Source: Sphingomonas koreensis (GTDB lineage: Bacteria; Pseudomonadota; Alphaproteobacteria; Sphingomonadales; Sphingomonadaceae). From it: DNA of 64,000 nt. The translations under genes and the position numbers were made by a program. Shown here piece by piece: positions 17,732 to 25,986 of the stretch. The notes below the pieces were generated by a model, which was given only the letters and a program-made list of their open reading frames with translations, was not told where the DNA came from and made no database searches. The DNA lies in assembly GCF_002797435.1 (NCBI RefSeq), contig NZ_PGEN01000001.1:2726501-2790500 (forward strand), written 5' to 3'. Within the stretch, counting starts at the first letter, position 1; each line of letters starts with the position of its first letter.

Positions 17732-19938
17732 CGGATCACCCGGATCAGGTAGGAGGCCGCGGCAGGCGTTCCCACCTCGATCTCCCAGCCCGGCTCGATC
17801 ATCCTGCCCTTGATCTCCGGCCCGATCGGGCGTGCCGATCCGTCGAGCGGCTGCGCGAACACGCCGACCGCGCCTTCCAGATCCTTGAGCTGGATCCAGC
17901 CGGTGATCGGCTCGATCAGCGTCGGCGCGGTGCCCCAGTCGGTCAGCATCGCGCGGCGGGCATCCCATTTGGCGCCGCTATTCTCGACACGCCCGGCGGT
18001 GGTGAGCAGCATCCGGTTCGAAATGCTGACTGGCTGGCCGTCGAGCGAGGACAGGGTGATCGCGGCGAAGCGGTTCCTGATCTCGGCGCCCAGGTGCCGC
18101 GTCTGTACGTCGCGATTGGCGGCGATGAAGCCGACCAGCCCCTGGCTGAGCGGACTGTCGATCCGGACCAGCCCGTCCTTGCCGCCTTGGGTCTGCCAGC
18201 TCAGTTCGCCGGTGTCGGAGACGATCGGATTGGCCTCGGGCAACGGCGCGGGCAGCGACGGTTTGCAATCGATACAGGCGATGCGCGAGCCGTGGCGCAG
18301 CGGGATCGTCATGTCGAAGCCCGGCGAATAATAGGGCATCGCCGCGCGCGGCATCCGCGCTGCGTCGCTGATCTGCTCGGCTGAATAGGAACGGGTCAGC
18401 ACCTGCTTTGCCGCCGACACGTCGCCGCGCAGGAAGATCATTGCGCCGGCCGGCATCTGCGCCATCTTCACCGGATCGAGCGTGATGTCGAAATGGTCGC
18501 CGATCATCGGTTTCCATTCGCCCGCGATCTTGGTCTCGAAGGTGTAGAAGAAGATGCCGTCCCAATCCTGCAGCGCCGCATAGGAAGCGAGGATCGGGAT
18601 CATCTCCGCGCCATAGTCGCTGGGGAAGGGGTGGTTGACCTCGCTCACCGTGAACGGCTTGCCGACCGCGGCGCTGCGCGCCAGCTTCTGGATGATCGAC
18701 AGCTCAGGCGCATTGACCATCGGCTCGTTGCGGCGGCCATAGATTGCCGGATGCTGCCAATAGACATGCGCGTCGAGCAAATCCGCAGCGAGCGCGGTGC
18801 GCATCAGCGGCTGGTTGGCCATGAAATAGGTGTGATCGGCGGTGGGGACGATCGGCACCTTCACGCCGATCTCGTCCTTCAGGAACCGGCGCATATCGGC
18901 GTGGAAGTCGAGCTCGACCTGGGTGATGAATCCGAGCTCCGCGTCGAAGCGCAGGCGCGGTGCTGAGGGGTGATCGCCGCGGCGCATCAGCGGCACCGGT
19001 TGCCCCTCGGCGACGCCGGCCATCCCGCGCAGGCTGGCGATCTCCTTCGCCGTGCGGTGCTTGCCCAGCCAATCATTGTACAGGCCGGTCAGCAGCGTCT
19101 GGTAATGCGGGGTCGTGTCGAGCTGGGCATTCTCGCCGCCCGGCACGCGCTCGCCGCGCAACCAGTTGCGCATCCAGAACTCGAGCAGCGAATTCTCGTT
19201 CACCACCTCGACGGTCATCACCGCGGGATCGTCGGCGTAGCGCAGGCCGGTATAGGGGTTGGTGTGGCCCAGCAGCTTGCGCGCATAGTCCTTCTGCAGC
19301 GCGATCAGCTCGGGGCCGAAATAGGTGAACGCCTTGAACGGCGCGATCAGATCGGCGTCGGGAACGCCGTCCCCCGCCTTGAAGCGGCGTCCGACATTGA
19401 GGTTGAAGTTGACGTAGATACCGTTCTTCCTGAGCTCGGCGATCCAGAAATCGAGCCGGTCGAGCCGCTCGGCGTTGAAATGCCGGCTGTCGGGCAGGTC
19501 GTCGCGGATCAGCCCGCGCGGGCGGTGGGTGAACGGCCCCGCCGCCGGCCCTCGCGCCGCGCCCTCGTTGCGGATCGGCGCGATGCTGTCGGGCATGTCG
19601 ATGAAGTGCAGCCGCACGCAGTTGACGCCGAGCCTCGCCAGCGCACGGGCATAGGCGGTCGCCGCGCCATGTGCCGGAATCTGGTCCGACCCCACCGCCC
19701 AACCCGTCATGTTGACGCCCCAGCAGCGGAAGCGCTTGCCGTCGCCGCGCCACAATTTGCCGTTGCGCGCGGTGATGAAGCCGTGCTTGCCCGCCGGGCC
19801 ATCGAGCAGGAAGCGCGCGTCGGCGGGGGAATCGATCCGCGCCTCGTGATCCACCGGATAGGGGACCAGCGCGATCTCCTCCGCTGCGGCCGGAAGGGCC
19901 GCCAGTGCCGCGGCGGCGAGCAGCAGCGCGCGCTTCAC
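17728..19938 (-). CDS. Secreted GH5-like (beta/alpha)8 glycosidase of unassigned family
   Basis: A 736-residue protein with a Sec signal (KRALLLAAAALAALPAAAEE). The barrel region carries RCWGVNMTGWAVGSD, RLGVNCVRLHFIDMP, an asparagine-glutamate pair in VEVVNENSLLE (N247, E248) and a second glutamate in FTVSEVNHPF (E433), the arrangement of clan GH-A retaining glycosidases. About 250 C-terminal residues form extra beta domains. The GTG start at 19938 gives a GTGA overlap with the fucosidase gene. It is longer than usual GH5 enzymes and I cannot place it in a numbered family with confidence. Its operon partners are a GH29 fucosidase and a propeller glycosidase, which suggests a fucose-containing pectin or xyloglucan-like substrate. 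Confidence 0.7.
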   Translation of the reverse strand: MKRALLLAAAALAALPAAAEEIALVPYPVDHEARIDSPADARFLLDGPAGKHGFITARNGKLWRGDGKRFRCWGVNMTGWAVGSDQIPAHGAATAYARALARLGVNCVRLHFIDMPDSIAPIRNEGAARGPAAGPFTHRPRGLIRDDLPDSRHFNAERLDRLDFWIAELRKNGIYVNFNLNVGRRFKAGDGVPDADLIAPFKAFTYFGPELIALQKDYARKLLGHTNPYTGLRYADDPAVMTVEVVNENSLLEFWMRNWLRGERVPGGENAQLDTTPHYQTLLTGLYNDWLGKHRTAKEIASLRGMAGVAEGQPVPLMRRGDHPSAPRLRFDAELGFITQVELDFHADMRRFLKDEIGVKVPIVPTADHTYFMANQPLMRTALAADLLDAHVYWQHPAIYGRRNEPMVNAPELSIIQKLARSAAVGKPFTVSEVNHPFPSDYGAEMIPILASYAALQDWDGIFFYTFETKIAGEWKPMIGDHFDITLDPVKMAQMPAGAMIFLRGDVSAAKQVLTRSYSAEQISDAARMPRAAMPYYSPGFDMTIPLRHGSRIACIDCKPSLPAPLPEANPIVSDTGELSWQTQGGKDGLVRIDSPLSQGLVGFIAANRDVQTRHLGAEIRNRFAAITLSSLDGQPVSISNRMLLTTAGRVENSGAKWDARRAMLTDWGTAPTLIEPITGWIQLKDLEGAVGVFAQPLDGSARPIGPEIKGRMIEPGWEIEVGTPAAASYLIRVIR

Positions 19939-21542
19939 TTCACGCGGACCTTGAGCGCATAGGGCATGCCGCCACTGGCGTCGGCGGGCAGCCTGATCTC
20001 CAGCCCCCGCGCGGTCTGCTTCCAGTCGATCTTGCCCCTGCCGAGCAGCTCGATGTGCCTGATCGGTGCGGGCAGATAGGGCGTGCCGGCATAGAGCGTC
20101 TTGACCAGCACCGCGCCGTCGGCGGGTCGCTCCAGACCCATGACGTAGAGCGTGTCGCCCTTTGTCGTGAACCGGATATCGGCGGGGACGAACCCCTTTT
20201 TCGACGATTCCTCGACCTGCCCGCCGACGCGCACCTGCCCCGAGCTGGTCGGCCCCTCGCCGAAATAGTGGAAGGGCCGCGTGCCGTAGATCGCCTCGCC
20301 ATTGACCCTGAGCCATGCGCCCATGCCGGCGAGCACGCTGGCGATCTCGTCGGGGATCGTGCCGTCCGCCCTGGGGCCGACATTGAGCAGCAGGTTGCCG
20401 TTCTTGCTGACGATGTCGATCAGATCGGCGATCAGCGACTTGGGGGTGCGGTAGCTGTCATTCTGGGCATAGCCCCAGCTGTGGATGCTGATCGACGTGT
20501 CCGACTGCCATGGGGTTAGCTTGAGCGCGTCGCTCTTGCCGCGCTCCATGTCGAACATCGCCGACCCTTCGGCGAACTGCGACCCCTTGTAGGCGATGAT
20601 CCCCGGCTGCCGCCACGCGGCGGAGCGGTTGTAGTAATAGGCCGCGGTGTCCCGCATCAGCGGCTCGTAGAGCGGCGCCGACGTCCACCAGTCGAAATAG
20701 ATGAGCTCGGGCCGGTATTTGTCGATCAGCTCCGACGTGCGCGCCATCCAGTCGTCCAGGAACTCGCGGCTCGGCGGCATCCAGTTCTGCAACTGGCTGC
20801 TGTCGGGCCAGGCGTCGGGATTGTCGGCGGGAAGGCCCGTCGGCGCGGCGGGGCCATAGAGGCCGCGATTCTTCGGGTCGGCGACGTCGGAGGGGAAGCT
20901 GCGGCCCTTGTGGTACCACCACCAATGTTCGGCGCGGTGGGACGACAGGCCGAAATGCATGCCCTGCGCGCGCGCCGCCTTTGCGATCTCCCCCGTCACG
21001 TCGCGCTTCGGCCCCATCTCGGACGAATCCCAGCGGGTGAAGTCCGACGCGTACATCGCAAAGCCGTCGCAATGCTCGGCGACGGGCACGACATAACGCG
21101 CGCCCGCATCGGCGAACAATTTCACCCAGGCGGCGGGGTCGAACTTCTCCGCTCTGAACAGCGGAATGAAGTCCTTGTAACCGAACTTGTCCTGCGGGCC
21201 ATATGTCTTGCGGTGGTGCTCATAGGCCTTGTTGCCCGGCACATACATGTTCCGCGAATACCATTCGTTCGCGAAGCCCGGCACCGAATAGACCCCCCAA
21301 TGGATGAAGATGCCGAACTTGGCGTCGCGGAACCATTCGGGGGTGCGATAGGCGCGCAGCGTATCCCAGTCGGATTTGAAAGGCCCGGCGCCGACGCCCT
21401 GCTTCACCTTGGCGAGCTGCGCCGCGACGGCCCCGCGCGGGGTTTCCATCGGCCATTGTTCCGCACGCTGCGCGAGGCCGGGAGCCGTGCCAGCGAGCGC
21501 GATCGCCGCCGCGCCGAGCCATTTCAGATTGCGTCCGAACAC
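19935..21542 (-). CDS. Secreted alpha-L-fucosidase, GH29
   Basis: A 535-residue GH29 enzyme with a signal peptide ending near PGLAQRA. Family hallmarks are WFRDAKFGIFIHWGVYSVPGF, YVVPVAEHCDGFAMY, GMHFGLSSHRAEHWWW and the nucleophile D284 in LIYFDWWTS. A C-terminal beta domain contains NGNLLLNVGPRADGTIPDE, another GH29 signature. It would release L-fucose, which the IlvD/BDH2-like/AKR genes in this window could then oxidise. It is the first gene of a minus-strand operon with two further glycosidases, and an exact copy of the motif A palindrome lies about 100 bases upstream. Confidence 0.93.
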   Translation of the reverse strand: MFGRNLKWLGAAAIALAGTAPGLAQRAEQWPMETPRGAVAAQLAKVKQGVGAGPFKSDWDTLRAYRTPEWFRDAKFGIFIHWGVYSVPGFANEWYSRNMYVPGNKAYEHHRKTYGPQDKFGYKDFIPLFRAEKFDPAAWVKLFADAGARYVVPVAEHCDGFAMYASDFTRWDSSEMGPKRDVTGEIAKAARAQGMHFGLSSHRAEHWWWYHKGRSFPSDVADPKNRGLYGPAAPTGLPADNPDAWPDSSQLQNWMPPSREFLDDWMARTSELIDKYRPELIYFDWWTSAPLYEPLMRDTAAYYYNRSAAWRQPGIIAYKGSQFAEGSAMFDMERGKSDALKLTPWQSDTSISIHSWGYAQNDSYRTPKSLIADLIDIVSKNGNLLLNVGPRADGTIPDEIASVLAGMGAWLRVNGEAIYGTRPFHYFGEGPTSSGQVRVGGQVEESSKKGFVPADIRFTTKGDTLYVMGLERPADGAVLVKTLYAGTPYLPAPIRHIELLGRGKIDWKQTARGLEIRLPADASGGMPYALKVRVK

Positions 21543-21642
21543 CGACAGCCCCTCCTACCTGTTACGCAGAGAGGGACGCGGACGGGCCTGCCGTCGCGGA
21601 TCCGCTCCCGTGCCGGGGCGCAATTCGCCCTCGCGCTCACAT

Positions 21643-21655
21643 ATAATAGTATTAT
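21643..21655. promoter_or_regulatory. AT-rich palindromic operator (motif A, site 2)
   Basis: ATAATAGTATTAT, a perfect 13-base inverted repeat upstream of the GH29 operon. It is identical, in reverse complement, to the site before the rhamnose operon at 1167-1179, which suggests both operons answer to the same regulator. It lies between the GH29 start at 21542 and the end of the GntR gene at 21735. Confidence 0.62.
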
Positions 21656-21734
21656 TCAGCTATCAGATGCGCGCTTGTCGGGCAACCGGATGCGTGAAAA
21701 TTTGTCCGATAATAAAATGGAGCGCAGACGCGTC

Positions 21735-22445
21735 TCAGGCCATCACGGAGCGCGTGTCCTGCAACGCCAGTTCGACCAGCGCGTGCATCGCCGCTTCGGA
21801 GGCGGCGGCATCGCCGGCAATGATCGCGTCGCCCACCCGCACATGGTCGGGCACCGGGTCGCGCGGCAGCGCGCGACCGCGCTGTTTGAACTGGGTGGTC
21901 CAGTTGACTGCGGCGCCGATACTGGCGCTGAGCGTGATCAGCACGGAATTGCGCGAGGCGCGCAAGACCGCGTCATGGAAATCACGATCGGCGGCGCGCC
22001 CCGCCTCGGTCGCGAGCGTATGGCGGCGCATCCGGCCGAGCGCATCGCGCATGGCGCGGATATCCTCCTTGTCGCGCCGCTCGGCCGCGAGCCGTGCCGC
22101 AGCCGGCTCGACGATCGCGCGCAACTCGAACAGGTCGCGGACATAGCCGATATCGGGCTCGCCCGAGAACGCCCAGGCGAGGACATCGGGGTCGAGCAGG
22201 TTCCAGCGGCTGCGCGGCAGCACGCGCGTGCCGGCCTTGGTCCGGCTTTCGACCAGCCCTTTGGCTGTGAGCACCTGAACCGCTTCGCGATACGCGCTGC
22301 GCGACACGTTGAGTGCGGCGGAATTATCGACTTCCCCGGTCAGTCGCTCGCCGGGCTGGATCGCTCCGCTGACGATCGCGGTACCCAGATAATGCGCCAC
22401 GGCACCGCGCAGTCGCCTGCCCGTACCCCGGCCGGTCTGCGGCAT
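21735..22445 (-). CDS. GntR/FadR-family (FCD) transcriptional regulator 1
   Basis: A 236-residue regulator with an N-terminal winged helix (GTAIVSGAIQPGERL, NVSRSAYREAVQVLTAKGLV) and a C-terminal all-alpha FCD ligand domain whose metal-binding residues include FHDAVL and a later histidine. Such proteins sense sugar acids or keto acids and repress nearby catabolic genes. ATG 22445 is chosen with AGGA 7 bases upstream; a TTG at 22472 would add nine residues. A FadR-type half-palindrome, TAGTCTGACAT on the minus strand, lies about 120 bases upstream, consistent with autoregulation, and two further copies flank the dehydratase, transporter and TonB genes. Confidence 0.88.
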   Translation of the reverse strand: MPQTGRGTGRRLRGAVAHYLGTAIVSGAIQPGERLTGEVDNSAALNVSRSAYREAVQVLTAKGLVESRTKAGTRVLPRSRWNLLDPDVLAWAFSGEPDIGYVRDLFELRAIVEPAAARLAAERRDKEDIRAMRDALGRMRRHTLATEAGRAADRDFHDAVLRASRNSVLITLSASIGAAVNWTTQFKQRGRALPRDPVPDHVRVGDAIIAGDAAASEAAMHALVELALQDTRSVMA

Positions 22446-22561
22446 GCCGTCGTCCTGATCCCCGATGTCCAACGACCCTCTTCCCGCGACATTCGCCCTT
22501 GTTCATCATGGGCATAGCATATTCGCGGCGCAAAGCATCAGCCCGGCATTGCTTGGGTTAA

Positions 22562-22572
22562 ATGTCAGACTA
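22562..22572 (-). promoter_or_regulatory. FadR-type operator (motif B, site 1)
   Basis: On the minus strand this reads TAGTCTGACAT, close to the FadR-family consensus TnGTCnGACnA. It sits upstream of regulator 1 and just past the end of the dehydratase gene, so it may serve autoregulation. The two other copies are at 24496 and 25889. Confidence 0.5.
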
Positions 22573-22612
22573 ATATTCGCGACTCGTCGATCCTGCGAAC
22601 GCCAGACATCCG

Positions 22613-24469
22613 TCAGTGGTTGTCGCGCGGCAGGCCTTGGGTCTGGGCGATGCGCTGGAAGCGCTCGGCACCCTCGAGGATCGCGCCGCTTTCCATCTGG
22701 CCGACCAGCTTGCGCTGGATTTCCTGCCAGGGGGTCTGCGAGGGCGGAAAGCGATAGCCGCCCGCTTCCGCCAGTACGCGGCGGCGCTCGGCCAGCTCGG
22801 CGCTCGGGATCAGCACATCCGCAGTGCCCTTGCCCAGATCGATGCGCACCCGGTCGCCGGTGCGGATCAGCGCGAGCCCGCCCATCGCGGCAGCCTCGGG
22901 GCTGGCGTTGAGGATCGAGGGAGAGCCGCTGGTGCCCGACTGACGGCCGTCGCCGATGCACGGCAATGCATGGATGCCCTCGCGAATGAGATAGGCGGGC
23001 GGACGCATATTCACCACCTCCGCCGCGCCGGGATACCCAACCGGACCTGCGCCGCGCATGAACAGCAACGTCTCGGGCGTGATGCCGAGCGCCGGGTCGT
23101 CGATCCGGGCATGATAATCCTCCGGCCCGTCGAACACGACGGCCGGGCCCTCGAAGGCGTCGGGATCGTCGGGGTTGGAGAGGTAGCGGTCACGGAACTC
23201 GTCGGAGATCACGCTGGTCTTCATGATCGCGCTTTCGAACAGATTGCCGCGCAGCACGATGAATCCTGCGGCGTCCTTGAGCGGTTGCGCGAAGGGGCGG
23301 ATCACCTTTTCGTCTTCGATCGCGACGCCACGGCAATTCGCGCCGATCGACTTGCCGTTCACGGTGCCGGCGTCCTCATGGATCAGGCCTGCATCGATCA
23401 GTTGGCTGACCACCGCGGGCACGCCACCGGCCCGGTAGTAATCCTCGCCCAGATACTCGCCCGCCGGCTGGAGATTGACCAGCAGCGGCACTGCGTGCCC
23501 CTTCTCCTGCCAGGCATCGATGGGCAGATCGACGCCGATGTGGCGGGCGATCGCAGCAAGGTGGATCGGTGCGTTGGTCGATCCGCCGATCGCCGAATTG
23601 ACGACGATCGCATTTTCGAATGCCTCGCGCGTCAGGATATCGGACGGCTTCACGTCCGCGCGCACGAGCTCGACCGCGCGCAGGCCGGTCTGATACGCGA
23701 CTTCCTGCCGGTCGCGATGCGGGGCAGGGATCGCTGCCGATCCGGGCAGCGACATGCCCAGCGCTTCGGCCAGCGAGTTCATCGTCGTCGCCGTGCCCAT
23801 GGTGTTGCAATAGCCGGTTGAGGGGGCGGAGGACGCGACGAGGCGGATGAACTCGTCGTCGTCGATCTCGCCCGCCGCCAGCATCTGGCGCGCCTTCCAC
23901 ACGATCGTGCCCGAGCCCGTGCGCTCGCCCTTGTGCCAGCCGTTGAGCATTGGTCCGACCGAGAGCGCTATGGCGGGAATGTTCACCGTCGCCGCTGCCA
24001 TCAGGCAGGCGGGTGTCGTCTTGTCGCAGCCGATCGTCAGCACCACGCCGTCGAGGGGATAGCCATAGAGCGCCTCGACCAGCCCGAGATAGGCAAGGTT
24101 GCGGTCGAGCCCTGCGGTCGGGCGCTTTCCGGTCTCCTGGATCGGATGGACGGGAAACTCGATCGCGATCCCGCCTGCGTCGCGAATCCCCTCGCGTACC
24201 CGTTCGGCAAGGACGAGGTGGTGGCGGTTGCAGGGGGAGAGGTCGCTGCCGGTCTGCGCGATGCCGATGATCGGGCGGCCGCTGCGCAGTTCCTTGAGGC
24301 TGAGGCCGAAGTTCAGATAGCGTTCCAGATAGAGCGCGGTCATGTCGATATTATCGGGATTGTCGAACCAGGCGGCGGACCGCAATTTTCGCTCTTCGGT
24401 CATCTCGTTCCAGAAGCTTGAGGCAGGCACGCGAGCCAAACCGCCGCGGCCGGGCTGTATGTCCGCCAT
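22613..24469 (-). CDS. IlvD/Edd-family pentonate/hexonate dehydratase (D-xylonate / L-arabinonate type)
   Basis: A 618-residue Fe-S dehydratase that converts an aldonate to a 2-keto-3-deoxy-aldonate. It follows the Caulobacter XylD pattern closely ([36 protein letters not shown], ending PRDNH). Cluster ligands C80, C148 and C221 have the same spacing (68 and 73) as the 2Fe-2S cysteines I recall for the Rhizobium L-arabinonate dehydratase, and [13 protein letters not shown] carries the expected catalytic serine. The substrate could be xylonate, arabinonate, fuconate or galactonate. It is divergent from the FucP-like carrier, with a FadR-type site between them, and upstream of regulator 1 on the same strand. 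Confidence 0.87.
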   Translation of the reverse strand: MADIQPGRGGLARVPASSFWNEMTEERKLRSAAWFDNPDNIDMTALYLERYLNFGLSLKELRSGRPIIGIAQTGSDLSPCNRHHLVLAERVREGIRDAGGIAIEFPVHPIQETGKRPTAGLDRNLAYLGLVEALYGYPLDGVVLTIGCDKTTPACLMAAATVNIPAIALSVGPMLNGWHKGERTGSGTIVWKARQMLAAGEIDDDEFIRLVASSAPSTGYCNTMGTATTMNSLAEALGMSLPGSAAIPAPHRDRQEVAYQTGLRAVELVRADVKPSDILTREAFENAIVVNSAIGGSTNAPIHLAAIARHIGVDLPIDAWQEKGHAVPLLVNLQPAGEYLGEDYYRAGGVPAVVSQLIDAGLIHEDAGTVNGKSIGANCRGVAIEDEKVIRPFAQPLKDAAGFIVLRGNLFESAIMKTSVISDEFRDRYLSNPDDPDAFEGPAVVFDGPEDYHARIDDPALGITPETLLFMRGAGPVGYPGAAEVVNMRPPAYLIREGIHALPCIGDGRQSGTSGSPSILNASPEAAAMGGLALIRTGDRVRIDLGKGTADVLIPSAELAERRRVLAEAGGYRFPPSQTPWQEIQRKLVGQMESGAILEGAERFQRIAQTQGLPRDNH

Positions 24470-24495
24470 GATTGACGATCCATTGAGCTGGCATA

Positions 24496-24506
24496 TAGTC
24501 TGATAA
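24496..24506 (+). promoter_or_regulatory. FadR-type operator (motif B, site 2)
   Basis: TAGTCTGATAA in the 85-base divergent region between the dehydratase (start 24469, minus) and the FucP-like carrier (start 24555, plus). One site here could control both promoters. It matches the FadR-type core TnGTCnGA and the sites at 22562 and 25889. Confidence 0.55.
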
Positions 24507-24554
24507 ATAATCGGGCAAGCGGCGATCGCTGTGCCTATCCAGGGAGGGGTTCGA

Positions 24555-25832
24555 ATGGCGTTCCAGCAACCGGCCGGTGCCGTGCCCGCGGCGCCGGCGC
24601 CCGAAAGCTACCGGCGCGCCCTCGCGCTGCTCGCCAGCCTGTTCTTCATGTGGGGCTTCATCACGGTCATCAACAACACGCTGCTGCCGCACCTGCGCAG
24701 CGTGTTCGACCTCGACTATACCCGCACCACGCTGATCGAGAGCGTGTGGTTCATCGCCTATTTCGTCGCGTCGATCCCGTCTGCCAGGCTGATCGAGCGG
24801 ATCGGCTATCAGCGGTCGCTCGTCGCCGGGCTGCTGGTGATGGCGGCGGGATCGGCGGGGATGATGCTGGCTGCCAGCATCCCCTCCTACGGCGTGACGC
24901 TGGCGATGCTGTTCGTGATCGCGAGCGGAATCACGCTGCTCCAGGTCGCGGCCAATCCCTATGTAGCGGTCGTCGGCAGGCCGGAGACGGCCTCGTCGCG
25001 CCTTAACCTAGTGCAGGCGATGAACTCGGCCGGGACGATGCTCGCGCCCGCATTCGGCGCCTGGCTGATCCTCGGGCGGTCGAAAGGCGGTACATCCGAA
25101 GCCGGCACCGTGCTGACCCAGGCCGAGCGGTTCGCCGATGCGCAGTCGGTGATCCTGCCCTATGGTCTGGTCGCCGTGGCGCTGGTCATGCTGGCGCTCG
25201 TGATCGCGTGCTTCCCGCTTCCCGCCATGGGCGCCGCAACCCGTCGCCTCGCGAAGGAGGAGCGCCGCAACCATTCGCTCTGGAAGCATCGCAACCTCGT
25301 CTTCGGCGTGCCGGCGATCTTCATCTACCTGATCGCCGAGATCGGCGTCGCGAACCTGTTCGTGAACTTCGTTAGCCAGCCCGATATCGCGAATCTGACG
25401 CATGAGCAGGCGGGCCATTACCTCACCTTCCTCTGGGGCGGCATGATGGCCGGGCGCTTCGCCGGGAGCGCGCTGATGCAGCGGTTCGACGCCGCTCATG
25501 TGCTGGCGGTCTTTGCGATCGGCGCGTTCGCGGTGATGCTGGTTGCGACCTTTGCCACCGGTCCGACAGCGATGTGGGCGCTGATCCTGGTCGGCTTCTT
25601 CCACTCGATCATGTTCCCCACGATCTTCACGCTGGGGATCAGGGGGCTTGGCCCCCTCACTGAGGAAGGTTCGGGACTGCTCATCATGGCGATCGCCGGG
25701 GGTGCCCTGGTGATCGTGCAGGGCTGGCTGGCCGACCAATGGGGGCTCCAGCTCTCGTTCCTGCTCACCGCGGCATGCGAAGTGTACGTGCTGTTCTACG
25801 CGCTTTGGGGGTCGCGAACGGCCCCGGCGTAG
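24555..25832 (+). CDS. FucP/GluP-type MFS sugar:H+ symporter
   Basis: A 425-residue inner-membrane carrier of the fucose:H+ symporter family. Typical features are [21 protein letters not shown] in the first membrane segment, [32 protein letters not shown] and [13 protein letters not shown]. It likely imports fucose, arabinose, glucose or a similar neutral sugar. The ATG at 24555 follows AGGGAGGGG by five bases; an in-frame GTG at 24531 precedes that site and is rejected. It is divergent from the dehydratase and followed by a TonB receptor on the same strand, giving an outer-membrane plus inner-membrane uptake pair. Confidence 0.88.
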   Translation: MAFQQPAGAVPAAPAPESYRRALALLASLFFMWGFITVINNTLLPHLRSVFDLDYTRTTLIESVWFIAYFVASIPSARLIERIGYQRSLVAGLLVMAAGSAGMMLAASIPSYGVTLAMLFVIASGITLLQVAANPYVAVVGRPETASSRLNLVQAMNSAGTMLAPAFGAWLILGRSKGGTSEAGTVLTQAERFADAQSVILPYGLVAVALVMLALVIACFPLPAMGAATRRLAKEERRNHSLWKHRNLVFGVPAIFIYLIAEIGVANLFVNFVSQPDIANLTHEQAGHYLTFLWGGMMAGRFAGSALMQRFDAAHVLAVFAIGAFAVMLVATFATGPTAMWALILVGFFHSIMFPTIFTLGIRGLGPLTEEGSGLLIMAIAGGALVIVQGWLADQWGLQLSFLLTAACEVYVLFYALWGSRTAPA

Positions 25833-25888
25833 CGCGCGCCACGCCGCCATGCGTCCATCTGCCGCGCTGCTCCACCCGGCGATCATTA

Positions 25889-25899
25889 TAGTCTGACAA
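25889..25899 (+). promoter_or_regulatory. FadR-type operator (motif B, site 3) beside a putative -35
   Basis: TAGTCTGACAA, the best match in the window to TnGTCnGACnA. It is followed at once by TTGACC (25905-25910), a good -35 candidate for the TonB receptor gene, so a bound repressor would block the promoter. The -10 is not clear. Confidence 0.55.
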
Positions 25900-25933
25900 A
25901 ATACTTGACCCCTCTCAGCGGTCGTGTGAATTG

Positions 25934-25946
25934 TCATATTATATGA
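25934..25946. promoter_or_regulatory. Perfect palindrome TCATATTATATGA before a TonB receptor
   Basis: A 13-base perfect inverted repeat about 40 bases before the TonB receptor start. It is AT-rich like motif A but with different half-sites (TCATAT), and may be a second operator or an overlapping -10 region (TATTAT). Confidence 0.4.
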
Positions 25947-25986
25947 ATCGCGTCGCACAGGCGCGTCAGGGAGAGGGAAACACCGC

